NCBI GenBank assembly: GCA_021108335.1
Contig: JAIORC010000106.1
Span: 1-39,603, forward strand
DNA length: 39,603 bases
Reading direction: 5' to 3'
DNA from: Phycisphaerae bacterium
Lineage (GTDB): Bacteria; Planctomycetota; Phycisphaerae; SM23-33
The notes under the pieces are model-generated. The model was not told where the DNA came from, did not search any database, and was given only the letters and a program-made list of their open reading frames with translations. The first letter of the stretch is position 1; each line of letters starts with the position of its first letter. Of the stretch, positions 15,080-22,868 are shown in pieces. A program made the position numbers and the translations under genes.

Positions 15080-15868
15080 CTAACTGATGAGTCTGTTGGC
15101 GGTGGAAAGCATTTCGTCGCCGGCCTTGATTGCCCGCGAATTTATCTCGTATGCCCGTTGGGCGTTAATCAGGCGGACAAGCTCCGTAACCATCTGCACG
15201 TTGGAGCGTTCGAGGAAGCCCTGCTCCAGCGTACCAAGCCCGCTTGAGCCGGCGTTGCCTGTTACCGCGTCGCCGGATGCGCCGGTTGCGTTGAAGAGGT
15301 TCTCGCCCTGGCTGGACAGCCCGGAGGGATTGGCGAACCTGGCAAGCTGAAGCTGCCCGACTTCCTGTGGCGTCGTGTCCGCCCCAGCCAGTACCGACAC
15401 CGTCCCGTCCTTGCCGATGGCAATCGTTCTCCAGTCGGTGGGAATCGTAACCGACGGTTCCAGCAGGTAGCCGCTGGCGGTAACGAGGTTGCCGTCAGCG
15501 TCGATTCGCAACGAGCCGTCGCGGGTGTATTGCGTCGAGCCGTCCGACATGGAAACCTGGAAGAATCCGTCGCCCTGGATGGCGATGTCAAGGCTTCGCC
15601 CGGTGTTTTCCAGCTCGCCGGGGGTGAAAACCTTCAGTGTCGACGCAGCCTTTACGCCGCTGCCGATCTCCAGGCCGGTCGGGGAATTCACGCCGGATTC
15701 GACTGCCGAGCCGGCTTCGCGGATCTTGACGTACATCAAATCCTGGAAGTCCATCTGGCTGCGTTTGAAGCCGGTCGTATTGATGTTGGCGAGGTTGTTG
15801 GCGATGACGTCCACAATCTGCTGCTGGGCGGCCATGCCTGTCGCCGCGGTTGAAAATGCTCGTAACAT
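15080..15868 (-). CDS. flgG: Distal rod protein FlgG
   Basis: 262 residues, the expected length for FlgG. N-terminal FSTAATGMAAQQQIVDVIANNLANINTTGFKR and the FQDLMY segment are diagnostic, as is the C-terminal LVRLINAQRAYEINSRAIKAGDEMLSTAN. The LDIAIQGDGFFQV motif marks the FlgE/F/G family core. GAGGAG lies upstream of the ATG at 15868. FlgG builds the distal rod that crosses the P and L rings. It follows flgF by 57 nt, the conserved flgF-flgG pair. Confidence 0.96.
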   Translation of the reverse strand: MLRAFSTAATGMAAQQQIVDVIANNLANINTTGFKRSQMDFQDLMYVKIREAGSAVESGVNSPTGLEIGSGVKAASTLKVFTPGELENTGRSLDIAIQGDGFFQVSMSDGSTQYTRDGSLRIDADGNLVTASGYLLEPSVTIPTDWRTIAIGKDGTVSVLAGADTTPQEVGQLQLARFANPSGLSSQGENLFNATGASGDAVTGNAGSSGLGTLEQGFLERSNVQMVTELVRLINAQRAYEINSRAIKAGDEMLSTANRLIS

Positions 15869-15925
15869 GGTTCAATCTCCTCATCCGAATCCTCATATAA
15901 AATGTCGGCGGATATTCCGCCCTCT

Positions 15926-16666
15926 CTATCCCGAAGCCACTCTCAAAAGGCTTTGTAATCGTTCATCATGCGAGTTCATGCTTTTGACGCCCGCCTCGTA
16001 CAGGCGGCTGACGCGGATCAGTTTTACCAGTTCCTCCACAGCCGATACGTTTGCCAATTCCTGGTAGCCCTGGTGAATGTTGATGTCGCTGGCGGGCTTG
16101 GGTTTGGTTGTCGGCGGTGCGGCGAAGCACCCAGCCCCTATCCGCTTGAGAATGCTGACATCCTCGAATTCGACGACCTTCAGTTTGCCGAGGTCTTTAT
16201 CGCCGGCGGAGATGGTTCCATCGCGGGCGATGTTTAGTTTCGACAGGCCGACCGTGTTGGGCACGCTGATAGGCCCGCCCTTCCCGGCGACGTTTCGCCC
16301 CAGTCCGTCCACGAGGCTGCCCTTGTCATTTACCCGGAACGCCCCGTTACGCGTATAGAACGGCCCTTGGGCGGTTTCAATCACGAAAAACCCCTTGCCC
16401 TCAATCGCGACGTCCAGCTTTCGGTTGGTCTGGTTCAACGGGCCTTGCGTGAAATCCAACGCGATTTTGTTCAGGATGGTGCTGATATTGCCCGCGCCGT
16501 CCATGCCGCCCGCGTTTCCCATAGCCTGGGTCATTGCGTGATGAAACCTGCTGACCTGCCGCTTATAGCCGACGGTATTGGCGTTGGCGAGGTTGTTGGC
16601 GATTACCCGGTACTGCTTCGTCAAGGCTGCCAGACTTGGGCCTGTTATTTCCATGGCGTTGGACAT
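15926..16666 (-). CDS. flgF: Proximal rod protein FlgF
   Basis: 246 residues with the family N-terminus (ALTKQYRVIANNLANANTVGYKR), the LDVAIEGKGFFVIET core and a C-terminal helix (NVSAVEELVKLIRVSRLYEAGVKSMNSHDERLQSLL). Position directly before flgG and shorter length favour FlgF over a second FlgG. The ATG at 16666 overlaps the stop of the PilZ-like gene by one base (TAATG), so the two are translationally coupled. GAGG is 7 nt upstream. Confidence 0.9.
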   Translation of the reverse strand: MSNAMEITGPSLAALTKQYRVIANNLANANTVGYKRQVSRFHHAMTQAMGNAGGMDGAGNISTILNKIALDFTQGPLNQTNRKLDVAIEGKGFFVIETAQGPFYTRNGAFRVNDKGSLVDGLGRNVAGKGGPISVPNTVGLSKLNIARDGTISAGDKDLGKLKVVEFEDVSILKRIGAGCFAAPPTTKPKPASDINIHQGYQELANVSAVEELVKLIRVSRLYEAGVKSMNSHDERLQSLLRVASG

Positions 16667-17895
16667 TATTTTGCCTCACTTTTTTTACTTGTTGTAGCGC
16701 CCGCTTGTTCTTTCCACTTTTTATCCGCAGCCAACGCCGCTATGTTGAGCCGGCGCTTGGGCGGATTTTCCTTTTCCTTTACGCGACGCAGGTGTTCCTG
16801 TTGCGTCGCGGCGAAGTTTGTCGCCGAGGCCAGTTTCGATATCTCAGCCTGCGTTATGCCCACGCATTCGGCGACGAGGTCTTTCATTGTCCGGTCGGGA
16901 TTGTCCACCCGGCGGATTTTCGCCACCGCGTAGACCACCTCCCCGTCGCGGATTCCCGTAACGACCAGCACGCGGTCGCCCGGGTGGACGGCGAGGTTGG
17001 ATCGCAGTTTCAGGCCAGGCCCGGCAAGTTGTATCAGCTGTGCGTCAGACCATTGCGGCGGGGCGACTTCCTTTTCGGAGTGAAGGAAATCGTAGGTGCA
17101 GATTTTCGCGGGGAAGTGAACCGAAACCCGCACGAAACGCCGCTGGTTTATCATTCTGCCTTCTTCGTCGTGGGCCAGGATCACTCGTCCCTTATCGATC
17201 GCCACTACCGGCGCGTCGAATTCCCACAATGCCCGTCCGTCGAAATGGCGAATCCGCCACGACTCGCCGGGCTTGGGGTCGGCACCGGCCAGCGGGGCGA
17301 TGGAAATCTTGTCGTTGTCCGCCTGCAGGACGATGGCGAGGAATTCCTCCGGTTTGTCCGGCGGCAGCACCTTGATGCGGGTATTGGCGGCAATCTGCCG
17401 GCTGCCCAGCGGGTCGTCTTCGTTGGAGGACGACTGCATTCCCAGCTTCCGCCGCAATTGGCTGATCCGCACGTTGATTTCCATCCGCCGCTCGTTCGGC
17501 AGATTGCAGAATTCCTCGCTGGTGAGATAATTTTGCGAGCCGTTACGGAAGTCTGTTTCGCTCGTGAAGATGGCCTTGTAATTGCCGGATAAATCGGCTT
17601 GTTTTGCCAGTTCGAACAGCAAGTTGCATTCCTCCTCGCCAAGGCCTTCCTTGCCGGCGGTTCGGCGGAAGTCGGCTTCGAAAAAGACCGTCCGCATGAG
17701 GTATTTCCACATATACACGCTCAGGCTTATCAGGACAATTATGCCGACAGCCACGCCGGCTAGCAGTATCAGGGTCATGGGGTAGTCGTATTCCGGGGCA
17801 CTGCGGACGGATCGCCAACGCTCGTGGGCGGAGCTTTGGCCCAGAAGGCTGAGTATCTCGACAAAATGTCCCGCGTTAATCATCTCTCTATCCAT
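16666..17895 (-). CDS. Membrane-anchored PilZ-like protein in the hook operon
   Basis: About 409 residues from the ATG at 17895 (405 if ATG 17883 is used). The ribosome site is weak for both, and earlier ORF-track codons lie in a repeat. One membrane helix (TLILLAGVAVGIIVLISLSVYMW, about residues 39-64) is followed by a helical stretch, then a beta-rich C-terminal half. That half contains NQRRFVRVSVHFPA near residue 250, resembling the RxxxR c-di-GMP-binding motif of PilZ domains. The second motif ([D/N]xSxxG) is at best degenerate (LAGPGL). The arrangement of an N-terminal YcgR-like region plus PilZ recalls flagellar brake proteins, but the membrane anchor and position between flgE and flgF are unusual. 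The end is Lys-rich. Coupled to flgF by a one-base overlap. Confidence 0.55.
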   Translation of the reverse strand: MDREMINAGHFVEILSLLGQSSAHERWRSVRSAPEYDYPMTLILLAGVAVGIIVLISLSVYMWKYLMRTVFFEADFRRTAGKEGLGEEECNLLFELAKQADLSGNYKAIFTSETDFRNGSQNYLTSEEFCNLPNERRMEINVRISQLRRKLGMQSSSNEDDPLGSRQIAANTRIKVLPPDKPEEFLAIVLQADNDKISIAPLAGADPKPGESWRIRHFDGRALWEFDAPVVAIDKGRVILAHDEEGRMINQRRFVRVSVHFPAKICTYDFLHSEKEVAPPQWSDAQLIQLAGPGLKLRSNLAVHPGDRVLVVTGIRDGEVVYAVAKIRRVDNPDRTMKDLVAECVGITQAEISKLASATNFAATQQEHLRRVKEKENPPKRRLNIAALAADKKWKEQAGATTSKKSEAK

Positions 17896-17909
17896 TGATA
17901 CCGCGGTCT

Positions 17910-18009
17910 GGTGGCACAGGTTTGTAACCTGTGCGGTCCGGCACACAGGCTTGCCCCCCAAGGAGGTTGCATCCCGTGCGGTTTGGTGGCACAGGTTTGC
18001 AACCTGTGC
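17910..18009. repeat. Palindromic repeat between flgE and the PilZ-like gene
   Basis: Two copies of GGTGGCACAGGTTTGTAACC or the GCAACC variant flank CACAGGCTTGCCCCCCAAGG, which is related to a segment of the repeat at 37447-37527. Both copies have the same orientation. Confidence 0.85.
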
Positions 18010-18017
18010 TATTCCCG

Positions 18018-19730
18018 TTACCGGATCAGTTGTGTCAGTTCCCGCAGCATTTCATTTGCCACCTTTATGGTTCTCGCATTGGCCTGGTAGCCGTTCTGGG
18101 CCTCGATCAATTTTACGAATTCCTCGGCAACTTCCACGTTGGACTTCTCGACCGCTCCACCGTGGATTACGCCCGCTCCGCCTTCGGTCGCTTTATTCGC
18201 TACCGGATCGCCGGAGTTCGCGGTCGGCTCGAAGTAGTTTCCGCCCACGGACTTCAAGCCGGCGGAGTTCTGGTACGTCGCTATTTTCAACGCCGCCAGG
18301 TCGCGGCGGATGCCGTTGGTGAACACGCCGACGAGAATTCCCTCGCGGCTGACGGACATTGTGGACAGCCAGCCGGCTGAGTATCCGTCCTGACCGTTGC
18401 TCGCCGCGGTGCTCGGCCCGCCGAACTGCGTCAAGCCGTCCAACTCGCCCAACGTACCCAGATCCAGGCGGATGCTCCGTATGTTTCCGGGGTCGCTGTC
18501 GACGAATTCCAGCTCGATGTTCATACCGTTGGCGTCGCCGACCACTGCATGCATGTCGCCGAAACTGCCGTCCGTCTGGAATGTAATGCCGGTAATCTTC
18601 CGGTCGTGTACCGTTGTGTTGCCGCCGACGGTCTTGATTACGAAGTCCCACGTGTTGGCGTAGTCGTCGCGACGGATGAAACTACCCGCCAACGTGTAGC
18701 TGTTGCCCTGCGTGTCGTAAATTTCGACGTTGACGGACTTTTCAATCTCGCCACCGGCGACCAGAATGTCGAATTGTATGGGCATTTCTATATCAACGCC
18801 GCCAGCGGTGGCGTCGGTAAACGTCATCGAGGCAATATACGCCTGACTGTAGCCGGCGTTGAGGTCTTCCAGGCGAATCTCGCCGTTGATAATCTTGGCG
18901 ACCGAAGCGTCCACGCCGCCGACCTGGTACATCGCCGTAATCGCGTCGAGCATGTCGCCCATCGTATCGCCGAGGCCGCCATGGCTTAAGGCGTTGTACG
19001 TATACACGCCCGGGGCCACTACGGTTCCGTCCCGCGTCGTGCCGGTTAGCGTTATCGTGTCGCCCGTCGCCAGCAGGCCGCCGGTAAGCTGGTCGAGGTC
19101 TGTGAGGTAGGTCGCACGCGATGCGACCGTTCCGCTGCCGGTGGTGTACTTCAGCCCGCTGGTCAGCAGGTTTATCGTCGGGGCCATCTGGTTGCCGGAG
19201 AGGTTGCCCGCAAAGCCGATAGTCTCGGTCGTCCTCGCCGGTAAGGCGATGTCGTACGGAATGCGGATGTCGTTGGACGTCGGGTCCTGGAAACCCTCGG
19301 CGACGCCCTCGTTACCGATACGCTGCACGCGATAGCCGGTCGTCGGATCGACCATGTAATACTGCGAATCGACCGCGAACTGCCCCACGCGAGTGTAAAT
19401 GTCGCCCAGGCCGGTGTTTAACGTGAAATACCCCGAACCTTCCAAGGCCATGTCCATCGGGTTGCCCGTATATTGCAGCGACCCCTGGCCCATGTTGCGG
19501 TCGACGCTGCCGACGATCACGCCGTTGCCGATCTGCATCGGGTTCGTGCCGCCGAGGTTCGCCGTCGGGCTGGACGCTTCTTTGAGCGTCTCGCTCAGAA
19601 GTTCCTGGAATGTTACACGGCTGGATTTGAACGCGACCGTGTTGATGTTGGACAGATTGTTGCCGGCTACGTCGATCATGCTCTGGTGTGCCTTCAACCC
19701 GCTGACGCCTGATAACATTGCATTACTCAT
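18018..19730 (-). CDS. flgE: Flagellar hook protein FlgE
   Basis: 570 residues, longer than the 402 of Salmonella, as is usual when the outer hook domains are enlarged. N-terminus LSGVSGLKAHQSMIDVAGNNLSNINTVAFKSSRVTFQELLSETL and the GNPMDMALEGSGYFTL core are FlgE hallmarks. The C-terminal AEEFVKLIEAQNGYQANARTIKVANEMLRELTQL packs with the N-terminal helix. GAGG before the ATG at 19730 supports the start; ATG four codons in is possible. It follows flgD, its assembly cap, in the operon and polymerises into the hook outside the cell. Confidence 0.95.
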   Translation of the reverse strand: MSNAMLSGVSGLKAHQSMIDVAGNNLSNINTVAFKSSRVTFQELLSETLKEASSPTANLGGTNPMQIGNGVIVGSVDRNMGQGSLQYTGNPMDMALEGSGYFTLNTGLGDIYTRVGQFAVDSQYYMVDPTTGYRVQRIGNEGVAEGFQDPTSNDIRIPYDIALPARTTETIGFAGNLSGNQMAPTINLLTSGLKYTTGSGTVASRATYLTDLDQLTGGLLATGDTITLTGTTRDGTVVAPGVYTYNALSHGGLGDTMGDMLDAITAMYQVGGVDASVAKIINGEIRLEDLNAGYSQAYIASMTFTDATAGGVDIEMPIQFDILVAGGEIEKSVNVEIYDTQGNSYTLAGSFIRRDDYANTWDFVIKTVGGNTTVHDRKITGITFQTDGSFGDMHAVVGDANGMNIELEFVDSDPGNIRSIRLDLGTLGELDGLTQFGGPSTAASNGQDGYSAGWLSTMSVSREGILVGVFTNGIRRDLAALKIATYQNSAGLKSVGGNYFEPTANSGDPVANKATEGGAGVIHGGAVEKSNVEVAEEFVKLIEAQNGYQANARTIKVANEMLRELTQLIR

Positions 19731-19797
19731 GGTTCGTACCTCGCTATATTCTTATTGTGAAAAATCGTTATGTATTTCTTTGTGCGGCGGTGCGGTT

Positions 19798-20208
19798 TTA
19801 TGTCGGCTGCGTTACCTCTTTTATGGCGACGATCTCGCCCAGCGAAACCGTGTGGGCGTTGACAACCACTTTCGCGTCGCCGTCCACCAGTTTTGCTTCC
19901 GTAACCACGCCGCTGACGGATTCCGTGGAGGGCATCCCATCGCCGCCTATGGGGAAGAAGGTAACTTCCTTGCCGATCAACTCCCCAGCCTGCACCATTC
20001 CGAAATTCTGCAGGAGCGTCGAGAAGCTGGAATTGACGTTCTCCATCTGTTCCAGTTCCGCAAGGGCAGCCATCTGTAGCGTCATGTCGTGATTATCCAT
20101 CGGTTCCATCGGATTCTGGTTGGACAACTGTGCCGCCAGCAGCTTGAGGTAATCGTTTCGGATGCTGGATGCTGACGTTGTCGAGGATATTGCTGGTATC
20201 GCGCTCAT
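19798..20208 (-). CDS. flgD: Hook assembly cap protein FlgD, short form
   Basis: 136 residues. The N-terminal FlgD signature is clear: NDYLKLLAAQLSNQNPMEPMDNHDMTLQMAALAELEQMENVN. A short beta-rich tail follows (LIGKEVTFFP, VSGVVTEAKLVDGDAKVVVNAHTVSLGEIVAIKEV), resembling the first part of the C-terminal domain. The Ig-like insert of the enteric protein (231 residues) is missing. AGGAG precedes the ATG at 20208. It lies between fliK and flgE, the classical order in Gram-positive and many other flagellar operons. Confidence 0.92.
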   Translation of the reverse strand: MSAIPAISSTTSASSIRNDYLKLLAAQLSNQNPMEPMDNHDMTLQMAALAELEQMENVNSSFSTLLQNFGMVQAGELIGKEVTFFPIGGDGMPSTESVSGVVTEAKLVDGDAKVVVNAHTVSLGEIVAIKEVTQPT

Positions 20209-20218
20209 ATGTCTGCTC

Positions 20219-22210
20219 CTAAATCATTACGTTTAACGAATTTGCCGACACGTATTGCCTGTCCCACGCGGCTGGGTCTTCGGCGTCGAGATAGTTTTCA
20301 TAGGCGACTTGGCCGCTGGTTTCCTGCCGGGCACCCCGGCCTTGCCCTTGATTCGCGCTGGAGTCGAACATGTTGTACGCGTTCTGGGCGTTCGTACCGC
20401 CGTCGCGCCACTGGTTGGTGTTGTTCATCTGGAAATTCAGGTCTTTTACGGATATGCCGGCTTCGTTGAGTTTCGCCAGCAGCGACGGCGCTTCGCGATT
20501 AAGCTCCACCAGCGTGCGGGTGTTTTCCACCTCGATTACGCCTGTCAACTGGTCGCCGTCGGCGCGGAAGTTGATACGGACTCTGCCGAGTTCCGGCGGG
20601 CTGAGGTTTACGGTCATTTCCTCGCCGAGATCGTCGCGGTGCAGTTGGATGTGTGCGGTAATCTGCTGTGCCGGCGTCGCCGGAGCAGCAGGAGCGCCCG
20701 GGGCCGGGGCCGAGACAGCTGCCGTTGAAGCTACAGCGCTCGTCTCGGGGGCCCCGGCGGGGTGCAAATTCGTTGCCTCGTCCAGACTGTCGAATGCCGC
20801 CGCTCGCGTTTCGGCGGGTTTGACTCGTGCTTCCCGCGTGGCTGCGGCTGGCCGGTTTTGCCTGGCGGCGGTCGTTGCCGCGGTGGCGGCTGTTGGGGTC
20901 GATGTTGGCGTAACAGGTTCCGGCGTAATGACTTTGGGCGAATTGGCGGCGGTGTTCGCGTGGGTTTTGTCGGTGTCGGTGGCTGCGGCGGTTTGGTTAT
21001 CGTTTTTCCCACCGGCTGCGGCGATGGCGACGGTATTTTCGGGATTTTTCGCGACGGCCTGTGCTTTGCCGGGCCGATTGGCTTGGGCGACGGCCTGGAG
21101 CTGCCCGGCGAGTTGGGCGACCTGCCCAGCGGTTTCGGTGCTGGTGGTAATCGCGGGTTCAATGGTGCTGGCGGTTTTGGCAGTCGTGGCGTTGATATCC
21201 GCGTTATCCACGTTGAGATTTTTACCACCGGCGGCGGATTGTCGCGGCGTCGGCGGGGTCGAATTTCTGATTGATTGGATGATCTTGCCGAGGGTTTTTA
21301 TTTCCGTCCGGCTCAGGCCATCCTGAGCAGCTTCTTGAAGGAACGCCTGCACCTTGGGATGAGTCATTATCGCCGGGCCTGGCTGGCTTGGCTGGCGGGG
21401 AATTACTTCTTCACCGGCGATTGGCTTTACCGGGGCTGCGACGGGTAATCCGTCGGGGGCCTGCCTGATCGGTCGGATTTCGGCAGCGGTCGCCGTCGAG
21501 AATTTCCCGGCTGCTTTTTCGCCGACGGGCATATTTTTCGTCTTCGTGGCGTTTTTGCCGGCATTGATTTCGATGGCCTGCGGTGCGGCGGGGTTTTTCG
21601 CTGTCGGCTGGGCTGGCTGCCCGGCGGGGGCTTTCGGGTTCGGGCCGACCGGAGCGGGTTTACCGTCCGCGGGTTTGATGACGGCTGCTTTAACTGTTTT
21701 GCCCGGCAGGGGTTGAGTAGCATTGGCCTTTTGCGGCCTTTTTGTCGGGCTGGTGATTTTCTGCAAAGCCCCGGCAACCGTTTTTTTACCGTTTCCGAAC
21801 GCTTTTTTGCCCGCTATCTTGAGAGGCTTGATTTCGCCGGCGGCTGCCAACAGGGCGGGCTGTTGGGCGGTGGCCTTTTGTAAATCCGCGCCGGAAAGCA
21901 GGTTGGCAATGGCAGCCTTGAAATCGGCTGGGGTTTCCCGCTGTTCGGAATGTTCCGCCGCGGCGATGGGCTGCGTGTCCCCGGTCTTGGATTCGCCCTT
22001 GCGGTCGGTTTTGGGTTCTGGCTTGGAGCCGGTTCTGGGTTCGGGCTTGGGGGTTTCTTTGTCCCTCCTGCCGGGCCTGGGTTCGGGGGCGAGTGGTCTG
22101 GCTTCGTCGTAGCCGCCGGGGGACTGGCGGCGGTCGGGGCGGTTTCCCAAATCCCCAGCCTTCGCCGGGGCGGGATTGATAAGCAAATTGGCTAAATTCA
22201 TCGGTGTCAT
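20219..22210 (-). CDS. fliK: Flagellar hook-length control protein FliK
   Basis: About 663 residues from the ATG at 22210 (the ORF track starts five codons earlier at TTG). The first two thirds are Ala/Pro/Thr/Lys-rich and low in complexity, as expected of the FliK ruler. The C-terminal domain (about residues 535-610) has the hook-length signature: DDLGEEMTVNLSPPELGRVR, then DQLTGVIEVENTRTLVELNREAPSLLAKLNEAGISV. FliK is exported, measures the hook and switches export specificity through FlhB, which is not in this window. It is the first gene of the minus-strand operon, 48 nt below the -24/-12 promoter. The plus-strand ORFs opposite it are shadows of the repetitive coding sequence. Confidence 0.9.
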   Translation of the reverse strand: MTPMNLANLLINPAPAKAGDLGNRPDRRQSPGGYDEARPLAPEPRPGRRDKETPKPEPRTGSKPEPKTDRKGESKTGDTQPIAAAEHSEQRETPADFKAAIANLLSGADLQKATAQQPALLAAAGEIKPLKIAGKKAFGNGKKTVAGALQKITSPTKRPQKANATQPLPGKTVKAAVIKPADGKPAPVGPNPKAPAGQPAQPTAKNPAAPQAIEINAGKNATKTKNMPVGEKAAGKFSTATAAEIRPIRQAPDGLPVAAPVKPIAGEEVIPRQPSQPGPAIMTHPKVQAFLQEAAQDGLSRTEIKTLGKIIQSIRNSTPPTPRQSAAGGKNLNVDNADINATTAKTASTIEPAITTSTETAGQVAQLAGQLQAVAQANRPGKAQAVAKNPENTVAIAAAGGKNDNQTAAATDTDKTHANTAANSPKVITPEPVTPTSTPTAATAATTAARQNRPAAATREARVKPAETRAAAFDSLDEATNLHPAGAPETSAVASTAAVSAPAPGAPAAPATPAQQITAHIQLHRDDLGEEMTVNLSPPELGRVRINFRADGDQLTGVIEVENTRTLVELNREAPSLLAKLNEAGISVKDLNFQMNNTNQWRDGGTNAQNAYNMFDSSANQGQGRGARQETSGQVAYENYLDAEDPAAWDRQYVSANSLNVMI

Positions 22211-22257
22211 ATCTGCGGTTCTCAAAATATCTGGACAAACCCAGACGCCAAAACAGA

Positions 22258-22273
22258 TGCAAAGCCTGTGCCA
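22258..22273 (-). promoter_or_regulatory. Sigma54-type -24/-12 promoter of the fliK-flgL operon
   Basis: Minus strand TGGCACAGGCTTTGCA: the GG and GC doublets have the exact 10-nt separation of the TGGCAC-N5-TTGCA consensus. Transcription would begin near 22246, about 36 nt before the fliK ATG. A sigma54 activator is encoded in the divergent operon. Confidence 0.78.
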
Positions 22274-22379
22274 TTGGAATAATCTGAATATCCCGAAAGC
22301 TCTAAACCCTTATTGCCAATGCAGTAACGGCGATAATTCTTTTGGGATCGACTTTTTACGGCATTTTTGTGGCGGTGTA

Positions 22380-22423
22380 AAACCGGATAACGTTTCCGGG
22401 CGACAGGCAGAAATCTCCGGTTT
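22380..22423. promoter_or_regulatory. Candidate activator site upstream of the fliK promoter
   Basis: An 8-bp inverted repeat, AAACCGGA (22380-22387) and TCCGGTTT (22416-22423), lies about 110-150 bp upstream of the fliK sigma54 promoter, in the usual range for enhancer-binding proteins. The only basis is symmetry and position. The rest of the gap 22274-22458 shows nothing I can assign. Confidence 0.25.
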
Positions 22424-22458
22424 ATTTTGGCAGCCCGTCTGGGCAAAATTACCGTTTT

Positions 22459-22630
22459 GGGTGGCATGACGACAGGTGGCACAGGTTTGTAACCTGTGCA
22501 AATTCCCACGATATCGGGTGGCATGGAAACCCCGTTGTTTTTGTGGTGTAGCCATGATCGATTCCGCTTACGCACCCAGCGCGGTGGCCTTCCCAGGCCA
22601 CCGCGGCACAGGTTGCAAACCTGTGCCACC
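22459..22630. repeat. Composite palindromic repeat between the divergent flagellar operons
   Basis: Contains GGTGGCACAGGTTTGTAACC, the CCCACGATATCGGGTGG block, GCGCGGTGGCC-GGCCACCGC and GGCACAGGTTGCAAACCTGTG in the same order as at 13135-13367, but without the two long hairpin modules between them. It lies between the two sigma54 promoters. Confidence 0.85.
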
Positions 22631-22781
22631 TGATTTCCGATGAGACAGCGCAAATTACTGAACGTTGGATGCATAAAAACAGTACGCGCCTGGCTGGTTC
22701 GCTGGGAGCGAGGTCGGCTGAAAATCCCTGATTTCTCTTAAATTGCAGGGCGGCTCCGAGTATTCCGGCTTTTGCGATGTT

Positions 22782-22797
22782 TGGCATAGAGGTTGCA
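22782..22797 (+). promoter_or_regulatory. Sigma54-type -24/-12 promoter of the flgB-fliN operon
   Basis: TGGCATAGAGGTTGCA has GG and GC doublets at the correct separation; only the sixth base differs from TGGCAC. Transcription would start near 22808, about 60 nt before the ATG at 22869. The activator gene is the third gene of this transcript. Confidence 0.75.
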
Positions 22798-22868
22798 CAA
22801 TATAGCCTGAGTGTCGTCTGGCGTTGCGCAGTCAGCGGTTTCTGCTCGCGGAAAGGTAATGAGGAACG

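Noticed and set aside
17910-18009. Sigma54 promoter in the GGTGGCACAGGTTTGCAACC repeats
   Set aside because: The interval between TGGCAC and TTGC is 4 nt instead of 5, so the -24 and -12 doublets are out of register.
20370-21326. Plus-strand ORFs opposite fliK (318 and 170 aa)
   Set aside because: Gly/Val/Ala-rich translation of the low-complexity fliK region on the other strand.
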